The position numbers and the translations under genes are program-made. From the NCBI RefSeq assembly GCF_028621715.1, contig NZ_CP117466.1, forward strand, positions 501,001 through 565,000: 64,000 bases of DNA. The letters run 5' to 3'. Source of the stretch: Paracoccus marcusii. GTDB lineage: Bacteria; Pseudomonadota; Alphaproteobacteria; Rhodobacterales; Rhodobacteraceae. Shown one piece after another: positions 25,477 to 34,695 of this stretch. The notes under the pieces were generated by a model. It had not been told where the DNA came from, ran no database searches, and was given only the letters and a program-made list of their open reading frames with translations. Position 1 is the stretch's first letter. Every line of letters starts with the position of its first letter.

Positions 25477-26381
25477 GCCTTCGCCTCCGGCAGGGTGATG
25501 CCCGAGAAGGTCTTGATCACCGCGCTGTCATCCTCGCGCCCATGGCCCATGTTCGAGGCCTGCTGGAACATCGCGAAGGCGGTCGAGGCCAAGGGCAGCG
25601 GGAAGCCCAGGGCACGCCCGGTTTCCGTCACCAGCCCCAGATCCTTGACGAAGATGTCCACCGCCGAGGTCGGGGTGTAGTCGCCATCGACCACATGCTT
25701 CATCCGGTTCTCGAACATCCAGGAATTGCCGGCGGCGTTGGTCACAACGTCATACATCGTGTCCAGCGGGATGCCCGCGCGGGCGGCCAGGGCCATCGCC
25801 TCGGCACCGACGGCGATATGCACGCCCGCCAGCAGCTGGTGGATGACCTTGACCGTGGCACCCTGCCCGATATCAGGCCCGATGCGATAGGTCTTGGCGG
25901 CCACAGCCTCCAGCACCGGGGCCAGCGCCTCGAAGGCCGCATCCGGCCCCGAGGCCATCACGGTCATCGCCCCCTGCGCGGCCTTGGCGGCCCCGCCCGA
26001 CACCGGCGCGTCCAGCATCAGGATGCCGCGCGCGGCCAGATCGGCGCCCAGGGCGCGCGCATCATCCGCCGACTGGGTGCAGCTGACCATGATCGCGCCG
26101 CCGGGTGCGATGCGGTCGGCAACGCCTCCCTGCCCCAGGATCACCTGACGCGCCTGCGCGCCGTTCACCACCAGCACGATCACCGCGTCGAAATCACCGC
26201 CGAGGCCCGCGACGCCATCCGCCACGCCCTCGGCCCCCTGAGCCGCAAAGGCGTCACGGCGGGCCGCATCCAGGTCGATGCCGCTGGTGGCCAGTCCGGC
26301 ACGCAGGCAGGACAGCGCCGCCCCCATGCCCATGGACCCAAGGCCTACGACGCATACTCGATAGCGGGACGGGACGGACAT
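25473..26381 (-). CDS. ltnD: L-threonate dehydrogenase
   Basis: A 302-residue beta-hydroxyacid dehydrogenase with the Rossmann loop GLGSMG at 13-18, the substrate-binding DAPVSGG at 124-130 and the catalytic Lys K178 (GATVKVIHQLL). LtnD oxidises L-threonate at C2 to 2-oxo-tetronate. The start at 26381 follows GGGAGAAGC. As the first gene of the leftward operon it lies next to an AT-rich divergent region shared with the xylitol dehydrogenase gene. Other family members (tartronate semialdehyde reductase, 3-hydroxyisobutyrate dehydrogenase) are possible by sequence alone; the operon settles the choice. Confidence 0.9.
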   Translation of the reverse strand: MSVPSRYRVCVVGLGSMGMGAALSCLRAGLATSGIDLDAARRDAFAAQGAEGVADGVAGLGGDFDAVIVLVVNGAQARQVILGQGGVADRIAPGGAIMVSCTQSADDARALGADLAARGILMLDAPVSGGAAKAAQGAMTVMASGPDAAFEALAPVLEAVAAKTYRIGPDIGQGATVKVIHQLLAGVHIAVGAEAMALAARAGIPLDTMYDVVTNAAGNSWMFENRMKHVVDGDYTPTSAVDIFVKDLGLVTETGRALGFPLPLASTAFAMFQQASNMGHGREDDSAVIKTFSGITLPEAKA

Positions 26382-26399
26382 CTGTGCTTCTCCCTGGTC

Positions 26400-26520
26400 A
26401 GATTTGGGGCGCAGTCAGTCACAAACGCGCGCGCAATGCAACAATTTATCTCAATAAGTCACGTTTTTTAACATCCCTGCTCGTCGTTGCGGTGATAGTT
26501 TTTTTCCGTTCCCGCAGATT
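26400..26520. promoter_or_regulatory. AT-rich divergent promoter region between ltnD and the xylitol dehydrogenase gene
   Basis: This stretch is far richer in A and T than its surroundings, with AT-rich blocks such as CAATTTATCTCAATAAGTC and two T-runs near 26464 and 26490. It separates the leftward tetronate operon from the rightward pentitol operon and should hold both promoters and operator sites for the DeoR and AraC regulators. I see no perfect palindrome that names a site. Confidence 0.45.
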
Positions 26521-26607
26521 TCACGGCCCGACAGCCACCGGACGGATTTACACCGCCGCGTGCCCGGCGTTCTGTCGGCAGCGGATCGCAACACCGGAGG
26601 GGACGAC

Positions 26608-27648
26608 ATGGCGACATCACTGGTACTGGAACGCAAGGGTCAGCTGGCGCTGCGCGACATCGCGCTGGATCAGGACCTGTCGCCCACCGACGTGCGCATC
26701 GCGGTCCATACGGTCGGCATCTGCGGGTCGGACGTGCATTACTATACCCACGGCAAGATCGGCCCCTTCGTGGTCGAGCAGCCGATGGTCCTGGGGCACG
26801 AGGCATCGGGCACCGTGGTCGAGGTGGGCGCCCAGGTCACGCACCTGAAGCCCGGCGACAGGGTCTGCATGGAGCCCGGCATTCCCGATGCGACCTCGCG
26901 CGCGGCCAAGCTGGGCATCTACAACGTCGATCCGGCGGTGCGGTTCTGGGCCACCCCGCCCGTGCATGGCTGCCTGACGCCGCAGGTCGTGCATCCGGCG
27001 GCCTATACCTACCGGTTGCCCGATCAGGTCTCCTTCGCACAGGGCGCGATGGTCGAGCCCTTTGCGATCGGCATGCAGGCCGCGTTGCGGGCACGCATCC
27101 AGCCGGGCGACATCGGCCTGGTCACCGGCGCCGGGCCCATCGGCATGATGACCGCGCTGGCGGCGCTGGCCGGCGGCTGCGCCAAGGTGCTGGTCGCGGA
27201 CCTGGCCCAGCCCAAGCTGGACATCATCGGCGCCTATCCGGGCATCGAGACCGTCAACATCCGCACCACCCCCGCAGCCCAGGCGATCGCCGAGGGCACC
27301 GATGGATGGGGCGCGGACGTCGTCTTCGAATGTTCGGGGGCGGCCCCCGCGATCCTGGGCCTGCCGGCGCTGGCGCGTCCCGGCGGCACGGTCGTGCTGG
27401 TCGGCATGCCGGTCGATCCGGTGCCGGTCGACATCGTCGGCCTGCAGGCCAAGGAGCTGCGCATCGAGACGGTGTTCCGCTATGCCAACGTCTATGACCG
27501 CGCGATATCGCTGATCGCGGCGGGCAAGGTCGACCTGTCGCCGCTGATCTCGGCCACGATCCCGTTCGCGGACAGCATCGCCGCCTTCGACCGTGCGGTC
27601 GAGGCGCGCGACACCGACGTCAAGATCCAGATCCGCATGCCGGACTGA
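26608..27648 (+). CDS. NAD-dependent xylitol dehydrogenase (medium-chain, zinc-dependent)
   Basis: A 346-residue zinc alcohol dehydrogenase of the sorbitol/xylitol group. Catalytic zinc ligands C39 and H64-E65 ([16 protein letters not shown]) are present, as is the Rossmann loop TGAGPIGMM. The segment [17 protein letters not shown] is typical of D-xylulose reductases, and the four-Cys structural zinc lobe of classical ADHs is missing, as in that group. It oxidises xylitol (or another polyol) to D-xylulose. The ATG at 26608 has an ideal GGAGGGG upstream. It leads the pentitol gene set, but the 302 bases after it suggest a separate transcript from the AraC gene. Confidence 0.87.
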   Translation: MATSLVLERKGQLALRDIALDQDLSPTDVRIAVHTVGICGSDVHYYTHGKIGPFVVEQPMVLGHEASGTVVEVGAQVTHLKPGDRVCMEPGIPDATSRAAKLGIYNVDPAVRFWATPPVHGCLTPQVVHPAAYTYRLPDQVSFAQGAMVEPFAIGMQAALRARIQPGDIGLVTGAGPIGMMTALAALAGGCAKVLVADLAQPKLDIIGAYPGIETVNIRTTPAAQAIAEGTDGWGADVVFECSGAAPAILGLPALARPGGTVVLVGMPVDPVPVDIVGLQAKELRIETVFRYANVYDRAISLIAAGKVDLSPLISATIPFADSIAAFDRAVEARDTDVKIQIRMPD

Positions 27649-27949
27649 AACGCGCCTGAAAAGTATGACCGCCGCCCCGGCGTTTTGGAATGGCTGCAGC
27701 CCTGGGTTGCAGCCATTTCCCACCGGGCAAGGCACCCCTGGCGCGGCCATGCTGCATGGCAGCATTTTCATGCCGCGGTTCCCGTCCCGCTGATATGATG
27801 ATTTTTCGGCGCCCGGTGTCAAAAAAGTATCTGAAGATTCGCCGTGCCGTCGTGGCCGCGTCCCGACCACCCGTGCTAGCAAAGGTCCAGCGCCTTGGAG
27901 GGCCGGCATCGCAGCAGCGGGCCGTGCTGGCGCGGAGAGGGGGAACGCG
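27649..27949. promoter_or_regulatory. Intergenic region with two perfect palindromes before the AraC gene
   Basis: No gene fits in these 301 bases. AATGGCTGCA (27689-27698) pairs with TGCAGCCATT (27708-27717) across 9 bases, and ATGCTGC (27749-27755) pairs with GCAGCAT (27759-27765) across 3 bases. Both share the GCTGC core. AAAAGTAT occurs at 27659 and AAAAAAGTAT near 27823. The first palindrome may be the terminator of the xylitol dehydrogenase transcript or an operator; the tail lacks a T-run. GGAGAGGGGGAACGCG before 27950 is the AraC-gene ribosome-binding site. Confidence 0.5.
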
Positions 27950-28834
27950 ATGCAGCCAGATCTGGAACTGGTCCATATCCGCAAGGGTGAATCCTTTGCC
28001 GCGTGGCAGCACGGCTATCCCTTCCGCACGGTCCGCTGGCACTTCCATCCGGAATATGAGATCCACCTGGTCGTGGCGACGTCGGGCAAGTTCTATATCG
28101 GCGACCATGTCGGCGAATTCGGGCCGGGCCAGCTGATCATGACCGGACCGAACCTGCCCCAGAATTGGATCAGCGACATCCGCCCCGGACAGATCGTGCC
28201 CTGCCGCACCAAGGTCATCCAGTTCCCCGAAAGCTTCATCGAGGCCGCCCGCGGGGCATTCCCCGAGCTGGAATCGGCCCGGCACCTTCTGGAACGCAGC
28301 CGCCGGGGCCTGCTGTTCGACGACGACACCTCGCGTGCGGTGATGCCGCTGATGGGCAAGCTGATCGACGCGCGCGGCGTGCGCCGGCTGGGGCTGTTCT
28401 TCCAGATCCTGGACCTGCTGGCGACGGCGTCCAAGGCGCAGACGCTGGCCAGCCTGAGCTTTGTCATGGACATGCAGCGGGCCGAGGAATCGGACATGAA
28501 CCGCGCCCTGGGCCATCTGCGGGAAAACCTGCTGGACGCGGTCAGCGAAACCGAACTGGCCGACCTGACCGGACAGAGCCAAAGCGCGTTCTCGCGATCG
28601 TTCAAGCGCCATACCGGGACCACGCTGGTCCGCTATCGCAACCAGATGCGGATCGACCTGGCCTGTCACATGCTGCTGTCGGACCCCGACGCCAAGGTCG
28701 CCGATATCTGCTTTGACGTGGGCTTTTCGAACCTGTCGAACTTCAACCGCCATTTTCTCAAGCTGAAGAAGATGTCGCCGTCGGAATTTCGCGCGACCTT
28801 CGCCGCCAACCAGACGATCCGCATGGCCAGCTGA
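27950..28834 (+). CDS. AraC-family transcriptional regulator
   Basis: A 294-residue regulator with an N-terminal cupin-type sensor (RWHFHPEYEIHLV, GQLIMTGPNLPQNW) and a C-terminal double HTH (about 190-290, with VADICFDVGFSNLSNFNRHF). The cupin domain presumably binds a polyol or pentose. It lies between the xylitol dehydrogenase gene and the ABC transporter operon, all on the same strand, so local control of pentitol use is likely. The start at 27950 has a strong GGAG-rich leader. Confidence 0.9.
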   Translation: MQPDLELVHIRKGESFAAWQHGYPFRTVRWHFHPEYEIHLVVATSGKFYIGDHVGEFGPGQLIMTGPNLPQNWISDIRPGQIVPCRTKVIQFPESFIEAARGAFPELESARHLLERSRRGLLFDDDTSRAVMPLMGKLIDARGVRRLGLFFQILDLLATASKAQTLASLSFVMDMQRAEESDMNRALGHLRENLLDAVSETELADLTGQSQSAFSRSFKRHTGTTLVRYRNQMRIDLACHMLLSDPDAKVADICFDVGFSNLSNFNRHFLKLKKMSPSEFRATFAANQTIRMAS

Positions 28835-28927
28835 ACCCGCCACACCACCCCATACCCTGCGCGACGCGGTTCCCCATGCGGGCCGCGACCGGAGGGGGAC
28901 TGCCGACTGCACATCGAAGGGAGGACT

Positions 28928-29848
28928 ATGATGAATACCTTGCTCAAGACCGTATCCGCCGCCGCGCTGGGCTTTGTCGCCTCGGCCGGCCTTGCCGCCG
29001 CCCAGGACGACACGCTGAAGATCGGCATGACGTTCCAGGAGATGAACAACCCCTATTTCGTGTCCATGCAGGAGGCCCTGAACGAGGCCGCCGCCCAGAT
29101 CGGCGCCGAGGTCATCGTTACCGACGCGGGCCATGACGTGGCCAAGCAGATCTCGGATGTCGAGGACATGCTGCAGCAGGGCATCGACATCCTGCTGCTG
29201 AACCCCACCGACAGCGCAGGCGTCGAATCGGCGGTGCGCATGGCCAAGGACCAGGGCGTGATCGTGGTCGCGGTCGACGCCAACGCCAACGGCCCGGTCG
29301 ACACCTTCGTGGGCTCCAAGAACCGCGACGCGGGCTATCAGTCCTGCGCCTATCTGGCCGAAGCCCTGGGCGGCCAGGGAGAGGTCGCCATCCTGGACGG
29401 CATCCCGGTCGTGCCGATCCTGCAGCGCGTCGAGGGCTGCAAGGAGGCCCTGGCCGAGCACGAGGGCATCACCCTGGTCGACACCCAGAACGGCCGCCAG
29501 GACCGGTCCGTCGCCCTGGGCGTGGTCGAGAACATGATCCAGTCGCACCAGAACCTGGCCGGCATCTTCTCGGTCAACGACGGCGGTGCGATGGGTGCGC
29601 TGGCCGCGATCCAGGGGTCGGGCCGCGACATCAAGCTGACCTCGGTCGACGGCGCCCCCGAGGCGGTCAAGGCCATCGCCGACGGCGGCCCGTTCATCCA
29701 GACCACCGCGCAGTTCCCGCGCGACCAGGTCCGCGTGGGCCTGGGCATGGCGCTGGCCCAGTACTGGGGCGCGCGCGTGGTACCGACCGAGGTGCCGATC
29801 GACGTGCGCACGGTCGATGCCGAGAACGCGGCCGACTTCAGCTGGTGA
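28928..29848 (+). CDS. Sugar ABC transporter substrate-binding protein (ribose-binding type)
   Basis: A 306-residue periplasmic binding protein of the peripla_BP_4 (RbsB-like) family. The signal peptide ends near residue 25 (GLAAAQ), and the mature part has the family start [15 protein letters not shown], the hinge-region ILLLNPTDS and the [11 protein letters not shown] segment. It should capture a pentose or pentitol and deliver it to the permease at 31391. GGGAGGACT sits just before the ATG at 28928. A 12-bp GC stem lies right after the stop, a common device for keeping binding-protein mRNA more abundant than that of the membrane parts. Confidence 0.92.
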   Translation: MMNTLLKTVSAAALGFVASAGLAAAQDDTLKIGMTFQEMNNPYFVSMQEALNEAAAQIGAEVIVTDAGHDVAKQISDVEDMLQQGIDILLLNPTDSAGVESAVRMAKDQGVIVVAVDANANGPVDTFVGSKNRDAGYQSCAYLAEALGGQGEVAILDGIPVVPILQRVEGCKEALAEHEGITLVDTQNGRQDRSVALGVVENMIQSHQNLAGIFSVNDGGAMGALAAIQGSGRDIKLTSVDGAPEAVKAIADGGPFIQTTAQFPRDQVRVGLGMALAQYWGARVVPTEVPIDVRTVDAENAADFSW

Positions 29849-29854
29849 CGGACC

Positions 29855-29882
29855 CGGCCGCGCCCCCTACGGGGCGCGGCCG
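29855..29882 (+). repeat. Intercistronic hairpin between binding-protein and ATPase genes
   Basis: A perfect 12-bp stem, CGGCCGCGCCCC against GGGGCGCGGCCG, closes a CTAC loop 7 bases after the binding-protein stop and 16 bases before the ATPase start. There is no T-run, so it is more likely an mRNA-stabilising or partial-termination hairpin than a full terminator. Confidence 0.75.
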
Positions 29883-29898
29883 AACAAAGGGGGGCAAG

Positions 29899-31401
29899 AT
29901 GCTGGAACTCAGGGGAATACGCAAAAGCTTCGGCCGGATCGAGGTCCTGCATGGCGTGGACCTGCATGTCCGCGCCGGAGAGGTGCACGCCCTTCTGGGC
30001 GAGAACGGCGCAGGGAAATCGACGCTGATGAAGATCGTCAGCGGCATCATCCAGCCCTCGGACGGCCAGATCCTGATCGACGGAGAGCCGCGCAGCTTTG
30101 CCACCTATGACGCGGCGATCGCGGCGGGCGTCGGCATCGTGTTCCAGGAATTCAGCCTGATCCCCGGCCTGACCGCGGTCGAGAACATGTTCCTGGCCCG
30201 CGAGATGCGCGGCCCCCTGGGCCTTCTGGACCGCAAGGCGATGCGGGTCCGTGCGCAGGCGATCCTGCGGCGGCTGGAGGTCGACCTGCCGCTGGACGTG
30301 CCCATCGCCCGCCTGTCGGTCGCCGAACAGCAGTTTGTCGAGATCGCCAAGGCGCTGTCGCTGGACGCCCGCATCCTGGTCCTGGACGAACCCACCGCGA
30401 CCCTGACCCCGTCCGAGACCGAACACCTGTTCAAGGTTATGCGCGAACTGCGCGCCGCTGGGGTGGCCATCGTCTTCATCTCTCACCACCTGGACGAGAT
30501 CTTCGAGATCTGCGACCGCATCACTGTGCTGCGCGACGGCGAATATGTCGGCAGCACCGATGTCGCCGACGTCACCATCGACCGCCTGGTCGAGATGATG
30601 GTCGGCCGCCGCATCGAGAACAGCTTTCCCCCCAAGCCCGCCCGCGACCCCGCGGCCCCCGTCGTGCTGGAGGCGGTCGAGGTGCAGCTGCGTCGCGGCG
30701 GCCCGGTATCGTCCTTTCAGCTGCGCGCCGGAGAGATCCTGGGCTTTGCCGGGCTGGTCGGATCGGGGCGCACCGAGACCGTCCTGTCGATCCTGGGCGA
30801 ATATCCCGCCGCGCGCTGCAAGATCCGCGTGGACGGCGCCGAGGCGCGCCTGCGCGACCCGGCCGACGGGCTGGCCCGCGGCATCGGCCTTCTGCCCGAA
30901 AGCCGCAAGGAACAGGGGCTGATCACGGCCTTTTCCATCCTGCAGAACGTGTCGGTGAACAACTACGGCAAATATCGCCAAGCCCATTGGTTCATCGACT
31001 TCAAGAAGGAGCTGGCCTCGACCCAGGCCGCGATGGAGCAGGTGCGCGTCAAGGCCCAGGGCCCGCGCGCCCGCGTCGACACCCTGTCGGGCGGCAACCA
31101 GCAGAAGGTCGTCATCGCCCGCTGGCTGAACCACCAGATGCGGGTGCTCATCTTCGACGAACCCACGCGCGGCATCGACGTCGGCGCAAAGGCCGAAATC
31201 TATCAGCTGATGCGCCGGTTCACGGCGCAGGGATACGCCATCATCATGATCTCGTCAGAACTGCCGGAAGTCATCGGCATGGCCGACCGGGTCTGCGTCT
31301 TCCGCTCGGGCGGGATCGTCGCGACGGTCGAGGGGGACGCGATCACCTCGGAAGGGATCATGACACATGCAACCACGGGAAAGGTCCACCATGTCGCATG
31401 A
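29899..31401 (+). CDS. Sugar ABC transporter ATP-binding protein (two ABC domains)
   Basis: A 500-residue RbsA-type ATPase with two nucleotide-binding domains. The first has Walker [10 protein letters not shown] at 34-42 and the Walker B region [12 protein letters not shown]. The second has the degenerate loop GLVGSGRTE, signature TLSGGNQQK and Walker [13 protein letters not shown], as is usual for this group. It powers import with the permease at 31391. The ATG at 29899 ([13 protein letters not shown]) follows AAGGGGGGC; the frame upstream is the hairpin region. It overlaps the permease start by 11 bases. Confidence 0.95.
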   Translation: MLELRGIRKSFGRIEVLHGVDLHVRAGEVHALLGENGAGKSTLMKIVSGIIQPSDGQILIDGEPRSFATYDAAIAAGVGIVFQEFSLIPGLTAVENMFLAREMRGPLGLLDRKAMRVRAQAILRRLEVDLPLDVPIARLSVAEQQFVEIAKALSLDARILVLDEPTATLTPSETEHLFKVMRELRAAGVAIVFISHHLDEIFEICDRITVLRDGEYVGSTDVADVTIDRLVEMMVGRRIENSFPPKPARDPAAPVVLEAVEVQLRRGGPVSSFQLRAGEILGFAGLVGSGRTETVLSILGEYPAARCKIRVDGAEARLRDPADGLARGIGLLPESRKEQGLITAFSILQNVSVNNYGKYRQAHWFIDFKKELASTQAAMEQVRVKAQGPRARVDTLSGGNQQKVVIARWLNHQMRVLIFDEPTRGIDVGAKAEIYQLMRRFTAQGYAIIMISSELPEVIGMADRVCVFRSGGIVATVEGDAITSEGIMTHATTGKVHHVA

Positions 31402-32353
31402 CGCAAACACCGCCAGGCACCGCGCCTTCGACTGGCTGCTGCATTCGCCCCTGGCGCTGCCCCTGGTCGGGCTGATCGTGGTGTCGGTGCTGATGGCCTT
31501 CGCCAGCGACAACTTCTTCACCGTGAACAACATCCTGAACGTGCTGCGGCAGGTGTCGGTCGTGGGCATCCTGGCGGTGGGCATGACCTTTGTCATCCTG
31601 ACCGGCGGGATCGACCTGTCGGTGGGCGCGGTCATGGCGCTGGTGGGCACGGTCGCGGCCGGGATCATGGTGAACATGGGCCTGCCCGGCGGGGTGGGCA
31701 TCGCCGCCGCCCTGCTGGTCGGGCTGGGGCTGGGTCTGTTCAACGGCGTGCTGGTGGCTTGGGGCAAGATGCCCGCGATCATCGTGACCCTGGCCACGAT
31801 GGGCATCGCCCGCGGGCTGGGTCTGATCTATTCGGGCGGCTATCCGATCAGCGGGCTGCCGGGCTGGGTGTCCTGGTTCGGCGTGGGCCGGGTGGGCATC
31901 ATGCCCGTGCCGGTGATCATCATGATCGTCGTCTATGCACTGGCCTGGCTGCTGCTGCAGCGCACGCCCTTCGGCCGCCACGTCTATGCCATCGGCGGCA
32001 ACGAGACCGCCGCCCGTCTGTCCGGCGTGCGCACCCGGCTGGTCAAGCTGGCGGTCTATGCCATCTCGGGGCTGACCGCGTCGCTGGCCGCCATCGTGCT
32101 GACCGGCCGCCTGATGAGCGGCCAGCCCAACGCCGGGGTGGGATTCGAGCTGGACGCCATCGCGGCGGTCGTCCTGGGCGGCACGGCCATCGCCGGTGGG
32201 CGCGGGCTGATCCTGGGCACGCTGATCGGCGCGGTGCTGCTGGGCATCCTGAACAACGGCCTGAACCTGGTGGGCATCAACCCCTACATGCAGGACGTCA
32301 TCAAGGGCCTGATCATCCTGCTGGCGATCTATATCGGGCGGGAATGGCGCTAA
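31391..32353 (+). CDS. Sugar ABC transporter permease (RbsC type)
   Basis: A 320-residue inner-membrane protein of the BPD_transp_2 family with about 8-10 membrane helices and the signatures [14 protein letters not shown] and [18 protein letters not shown]. It forms the translocation path for the sugar transporter. The ATG at 31391 overlaps the ATPase stop by 11 bases; an ATG at 31367 is less likely. The stop TAA shares its last A with the kinase ATG, so translation is tightly coupled. Confidence 0.94.
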   Translation: MSHDANTARHRAFDWLLHSPLALPLVGLIVVSVLMAFASDNFFTVNNILNVLRQVSVVGILAVGMTFVILTGGIDLSVGAVMALVGTVAAGIMVNMGLPGGVGIAAALLVGLGLGLFNGVLVAWGKMPAIIVTLATMGIARGLGLIYSGGYPISGLPGWVSWFGVGRVGIMPVPVIIMIVVYALAWLLLQRTPFGRHVYAIGGNETAARLSGVRTRLVKLAVYAISGLTASLAAIVLTGRLMSGQPNAGVGFELDAIAAVVLGGTAIAGGRGLILGTLIGAVLLGILNNGLNLVGINPYMQDVIKGLIILLAIYIGREWR

Positions 32354-33972
32354 TGGACCGGTACCTGATCGGCATCGACGTCGGCACCGGATCGGCGCGG
32401 GCGGGCGTGTTCGACGCCACGGGCGCCGCGCTTAGCACCGGGAAATGCGACATCGCCATGCACCGCCCCGACGGGGTGATCGCCGAACAGTCCAGCGCGC
32501 AGGTCTGGGACGCGGTCTGCGCCGCGACCCGCGCCGCGGTGGCCCAGGCCGGGATCGACCCGGCCCGCGTGGCAGGCATCGGGTTCGACGCCACCTGTTC
32601 GCTGGTGGTGGTGGGCGATACGCCCCTGGGCGTGGGCGACCCCGCCCATCCCGACCGCGACATCATCGTCTGGATGGACCACCGCGCGGTCGACCAGGCG
32701 GCGCGCATCAATGCGGGCGGGCACGACGTCCTGCGCTATGTCGGCGGGCGCATCTCTCCCGAAATGGAGACGCCCAAGCTGCTGTGGCTGCGCGAAAACC
32801 GGCCCCAGGTCTTTGACGCGGCGCGCCATTTCTTCGACCTGACCGATTTTTTGACCTGGAAGGCCACGGACAGCACCGCGCGGTCGACCTGCACGGTGAC
32901 CTGCAAATGGACCTATCTGGCGCATGAGGACCGGTGGGACGCCGATTACTTCCGCGCCATCGGCCTAGGCGTGCTGGCCGACGAAGGCTTCGTCCGCATC
33001 GGCACGCAGGTCGTGCCGCCCGCCACGCCCCTTGGCGCGGGCCTGACCGCCGATGCGGCGCGCGCCATGGGCCTGCGGCCCGGCATCGCCGTCGGCGCAG
33101 GGCTGATCGACGCGCATGCGGGCGGGGTCGGCACCGTGGCCGCGATGGGCGATCCGGTCGACACGGTGGGCTATGTGTTCGGCACATCGTCCTGCACCAT
33201 GACCACGACGCGGGACCCGGCCTTCGTGCCGGGTGTCTGGGGGCCCTATTTCTCGGCCATGGTGCCGGGCATGTGGCTGAACGAGGGTGGGCAGTCGGTC
33301 GCGGGTGCCGCCATCGACCACCTGCTGCGCCTGCACCCCGCCCATGACCGGGCGGTCGACGCCGCCCGCGCGCAGGGCCGGTCCCTGCCCGAATGGCTGG
33401 CGGACCAGGCCGCGCCCGACGCCGTGCGGCAGGCGGCCCACCTGCATGTGGTGCCCGAATTCCTGGGCAACCGTGCGCCCTTTGCCGACCCCCATGCCCG
33501 CGCCATCGTCAGCGGCCAGGGGATGGACACGGACCTGGCATCCCTGATCTCGCTGTATGTCGCGGGGGTCTACGGGCTGGGTTACGGCCTGCGCCAGATC
33601 ATCGCGACCCAGGCCGCCCACGGGGCACCGGTCGCGCGCATCGCCATCAGCGGGGGCGCGGGCCGCCATCCGCTGATCCGCAAGCTGCTGGCCGATGCGA
33701 CCGGCCTGCCCGTGGATGCCGCGGCGGCGGACGAGCCCGTTCTGCTGGGCGCGGCCATGCTGGGCGCGGTCGCGGGCGGGGTGTTCCCCGACCTGGCATC
33801 GGCCATGCCCGCCATGTCGCGCGTCCTGACCACCCATCATCCCGACCCCGACAGCCAGCGGCTGCACGCCGCGCGCCATCGGGCCTTCCTGACGCTTCAG
33901 GCCACCGCCCGCGACCTGCGCAGCGACATCGACGCCGCATTGAGAGGAGACCACGATGCCCTTCACGGATAG
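32353..33972 (+). CDS. FGGY-family pentulose kinase (D-ribulokinase-like)
   Basis: A 539-residue FGGY kinase beginning [20 protein letters not shown], the phosphate-binding N-terminal loop, with the DHRA motif (IVWMDHRAVDQA), a DAHAGGVGT segment at the substrate site and a C-terminal GGAGRHPLIRKLLAD sugar kinase signature. This length and motif set match the D-ribulokinase/pentulose kinase subgroup. In an operon with ribitol 2-dehydrogenase, D-ribulose to D-ribulose 5-phosphate is the best guess; D-xylulose from the xylitol dehydrogenase is an alternative or second substrate. The start shares one base with the permease stop; the end overlaps the next gene by 17 bases. Confidence 0.87.
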   Translation: MDRYLIGIDVGTGSARAGVFDATGAALSTGKCDIAMHRPDGVIAEQSSAQVWDAVCAATRAAVAQAGIDPARVAGIGFDATCSLVVVGDTPLGVGDPAHPDRDIIVWMDHRAVDQAARINAGGHDVLRYVGGRISPEMETPKLLWLRENRPQVFDAARHFFDLTDFLTWKATDSTARSTCTVTCKWTYLAHEDRWDADYFRAIGLGVLADEGFVRIGTQVVPPATPLGAGLTADAARAMGLRPGIAVGAGLIDAHAGGVGTVAAMGDPVDTVGYVFGTSSCTMTTTRDPAFVPGVWGPYFSAMVPGMWLNEGGQSVAGAAIDHLLRLHPAHDRAVDAARAQGRSLPEWLADQAAPDAVRQAAHLHVVPEFLGNRAPFADPHARAIVSGQGMDTDLASLISLYVAGVYGLGYGLRQIIATQAAHGAPVARIAISGGAGRHPLIRKLLADATGLPVDAAAADEPVLLGAAMLGAVAGGVFPDLASAMPAMSRVLTTHHPDPDSQRLHAARHRAFLTLQATARDLRSDIDAALRGDHDALHG

Positions 33973-34669
33973 ATCCGTCATCATCACCGGCGCGGGCAAG
34001 GGCATCGGCCGGGCCACCGCCATCCTGCTGGCCGAACGCGGCGCGCGGGTCACGGCCATCAGCCGCACGCAATCCGATCTGGACAGCCTGGACGCCCGGG
34101 CCATCGTGGCCGACCTGTCCGACCCCGCGGCCGCGCGCGATGCCATGGCCCAGGCCGGGACCTGCGACTTCCTGGTCAACTGCGCCGGCACCAACGTGCT
34201 GGAGGGGCTGCTGGATCTGACCGACGCGGGCTATGACACGGTGATGGACATCAACCTGCGCAGCGCGCTGATCTGCGCGCAGGAGTTCGCCCGCGCCCGG
34301 ATCGCCGCGGGCGGCGGCGGAGCCATCGTCAACGTCACCAGCATTGCGGGCCATCGCGGATTCCCCGACCACGTCGCCTATGCCGCGTCCAAGGCCGGGC
34401 TGGAGGGCGCGACCCGCGTCATGGCGCGCGAACTGGGCCCCCACGGCATCCGCGCCGTGGCCATTGCGCCCACCGTCACCCTGACCGAACTGGCCGCCGC
34501 CGCCTGGAGCGCGCCGGCCAAGCGCGACCCGATGATGGCCCGCCACCCGATGGGCCGCTTTGCCGAGGCCGAAGACGTGGCCCGCGCCATCGCGCTGCTG
34601 CTGTCGGACGATGCGGGCCTGATCACCGGGGCGGTCCTGCCCCTCGACGGCGGCTTCCTGGCCGTCTGA
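33956..34669 (+). CDS. Short-chain dehydrogenase (L-xylulose reductase-like)
   Basis: A 237-residue SDR with TGAGKGIG at 11-18 and catalytic S129, Y142 and K146 (NVTSIAG, VAYAASK). The sequence around AIAPTVTLTELA and the compact length resemble L-xylulose/dicarbonyl reductases, which interconvert L-xylulose and xylitol. In this operon it would extend the pathway to L-xylulose or another pentulose. Specificity is a guess. GAGAGGAG precedes the ATG at 33956, which lies inside the kinase gene. Confidence 0.8.
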   Translation: MPFTDRSVIITGAGKGIGRATAILLAERGARVTAISRTQSDLDSLDARAIVADLSDPAAARDAMAQAGTCDFLVNCAGTNVLEGLLDLTDAGYDTVMDINLRSALICAQEFARARIAAGGGGAIVNVTSIAGHRGFPDHVAYAASKAGLEGATRVMARELGPHGIRAVAIAPTVTLTELAAAAWSAPAKRDPMMARHPMGRFAEAEDVARAIALLLSDDAGLITGAVLPLDGGFLAV

Positions 34670-34695
34670 CCGAACACCATCCCAAGGAGAATACC

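Noticed and set aside
27620..29548. Long minus-strand frame spanning the AraC and binding-protein genes
   Set aside because: It crosses two well-supported genes and an intergenic region and has antisense-type composition.
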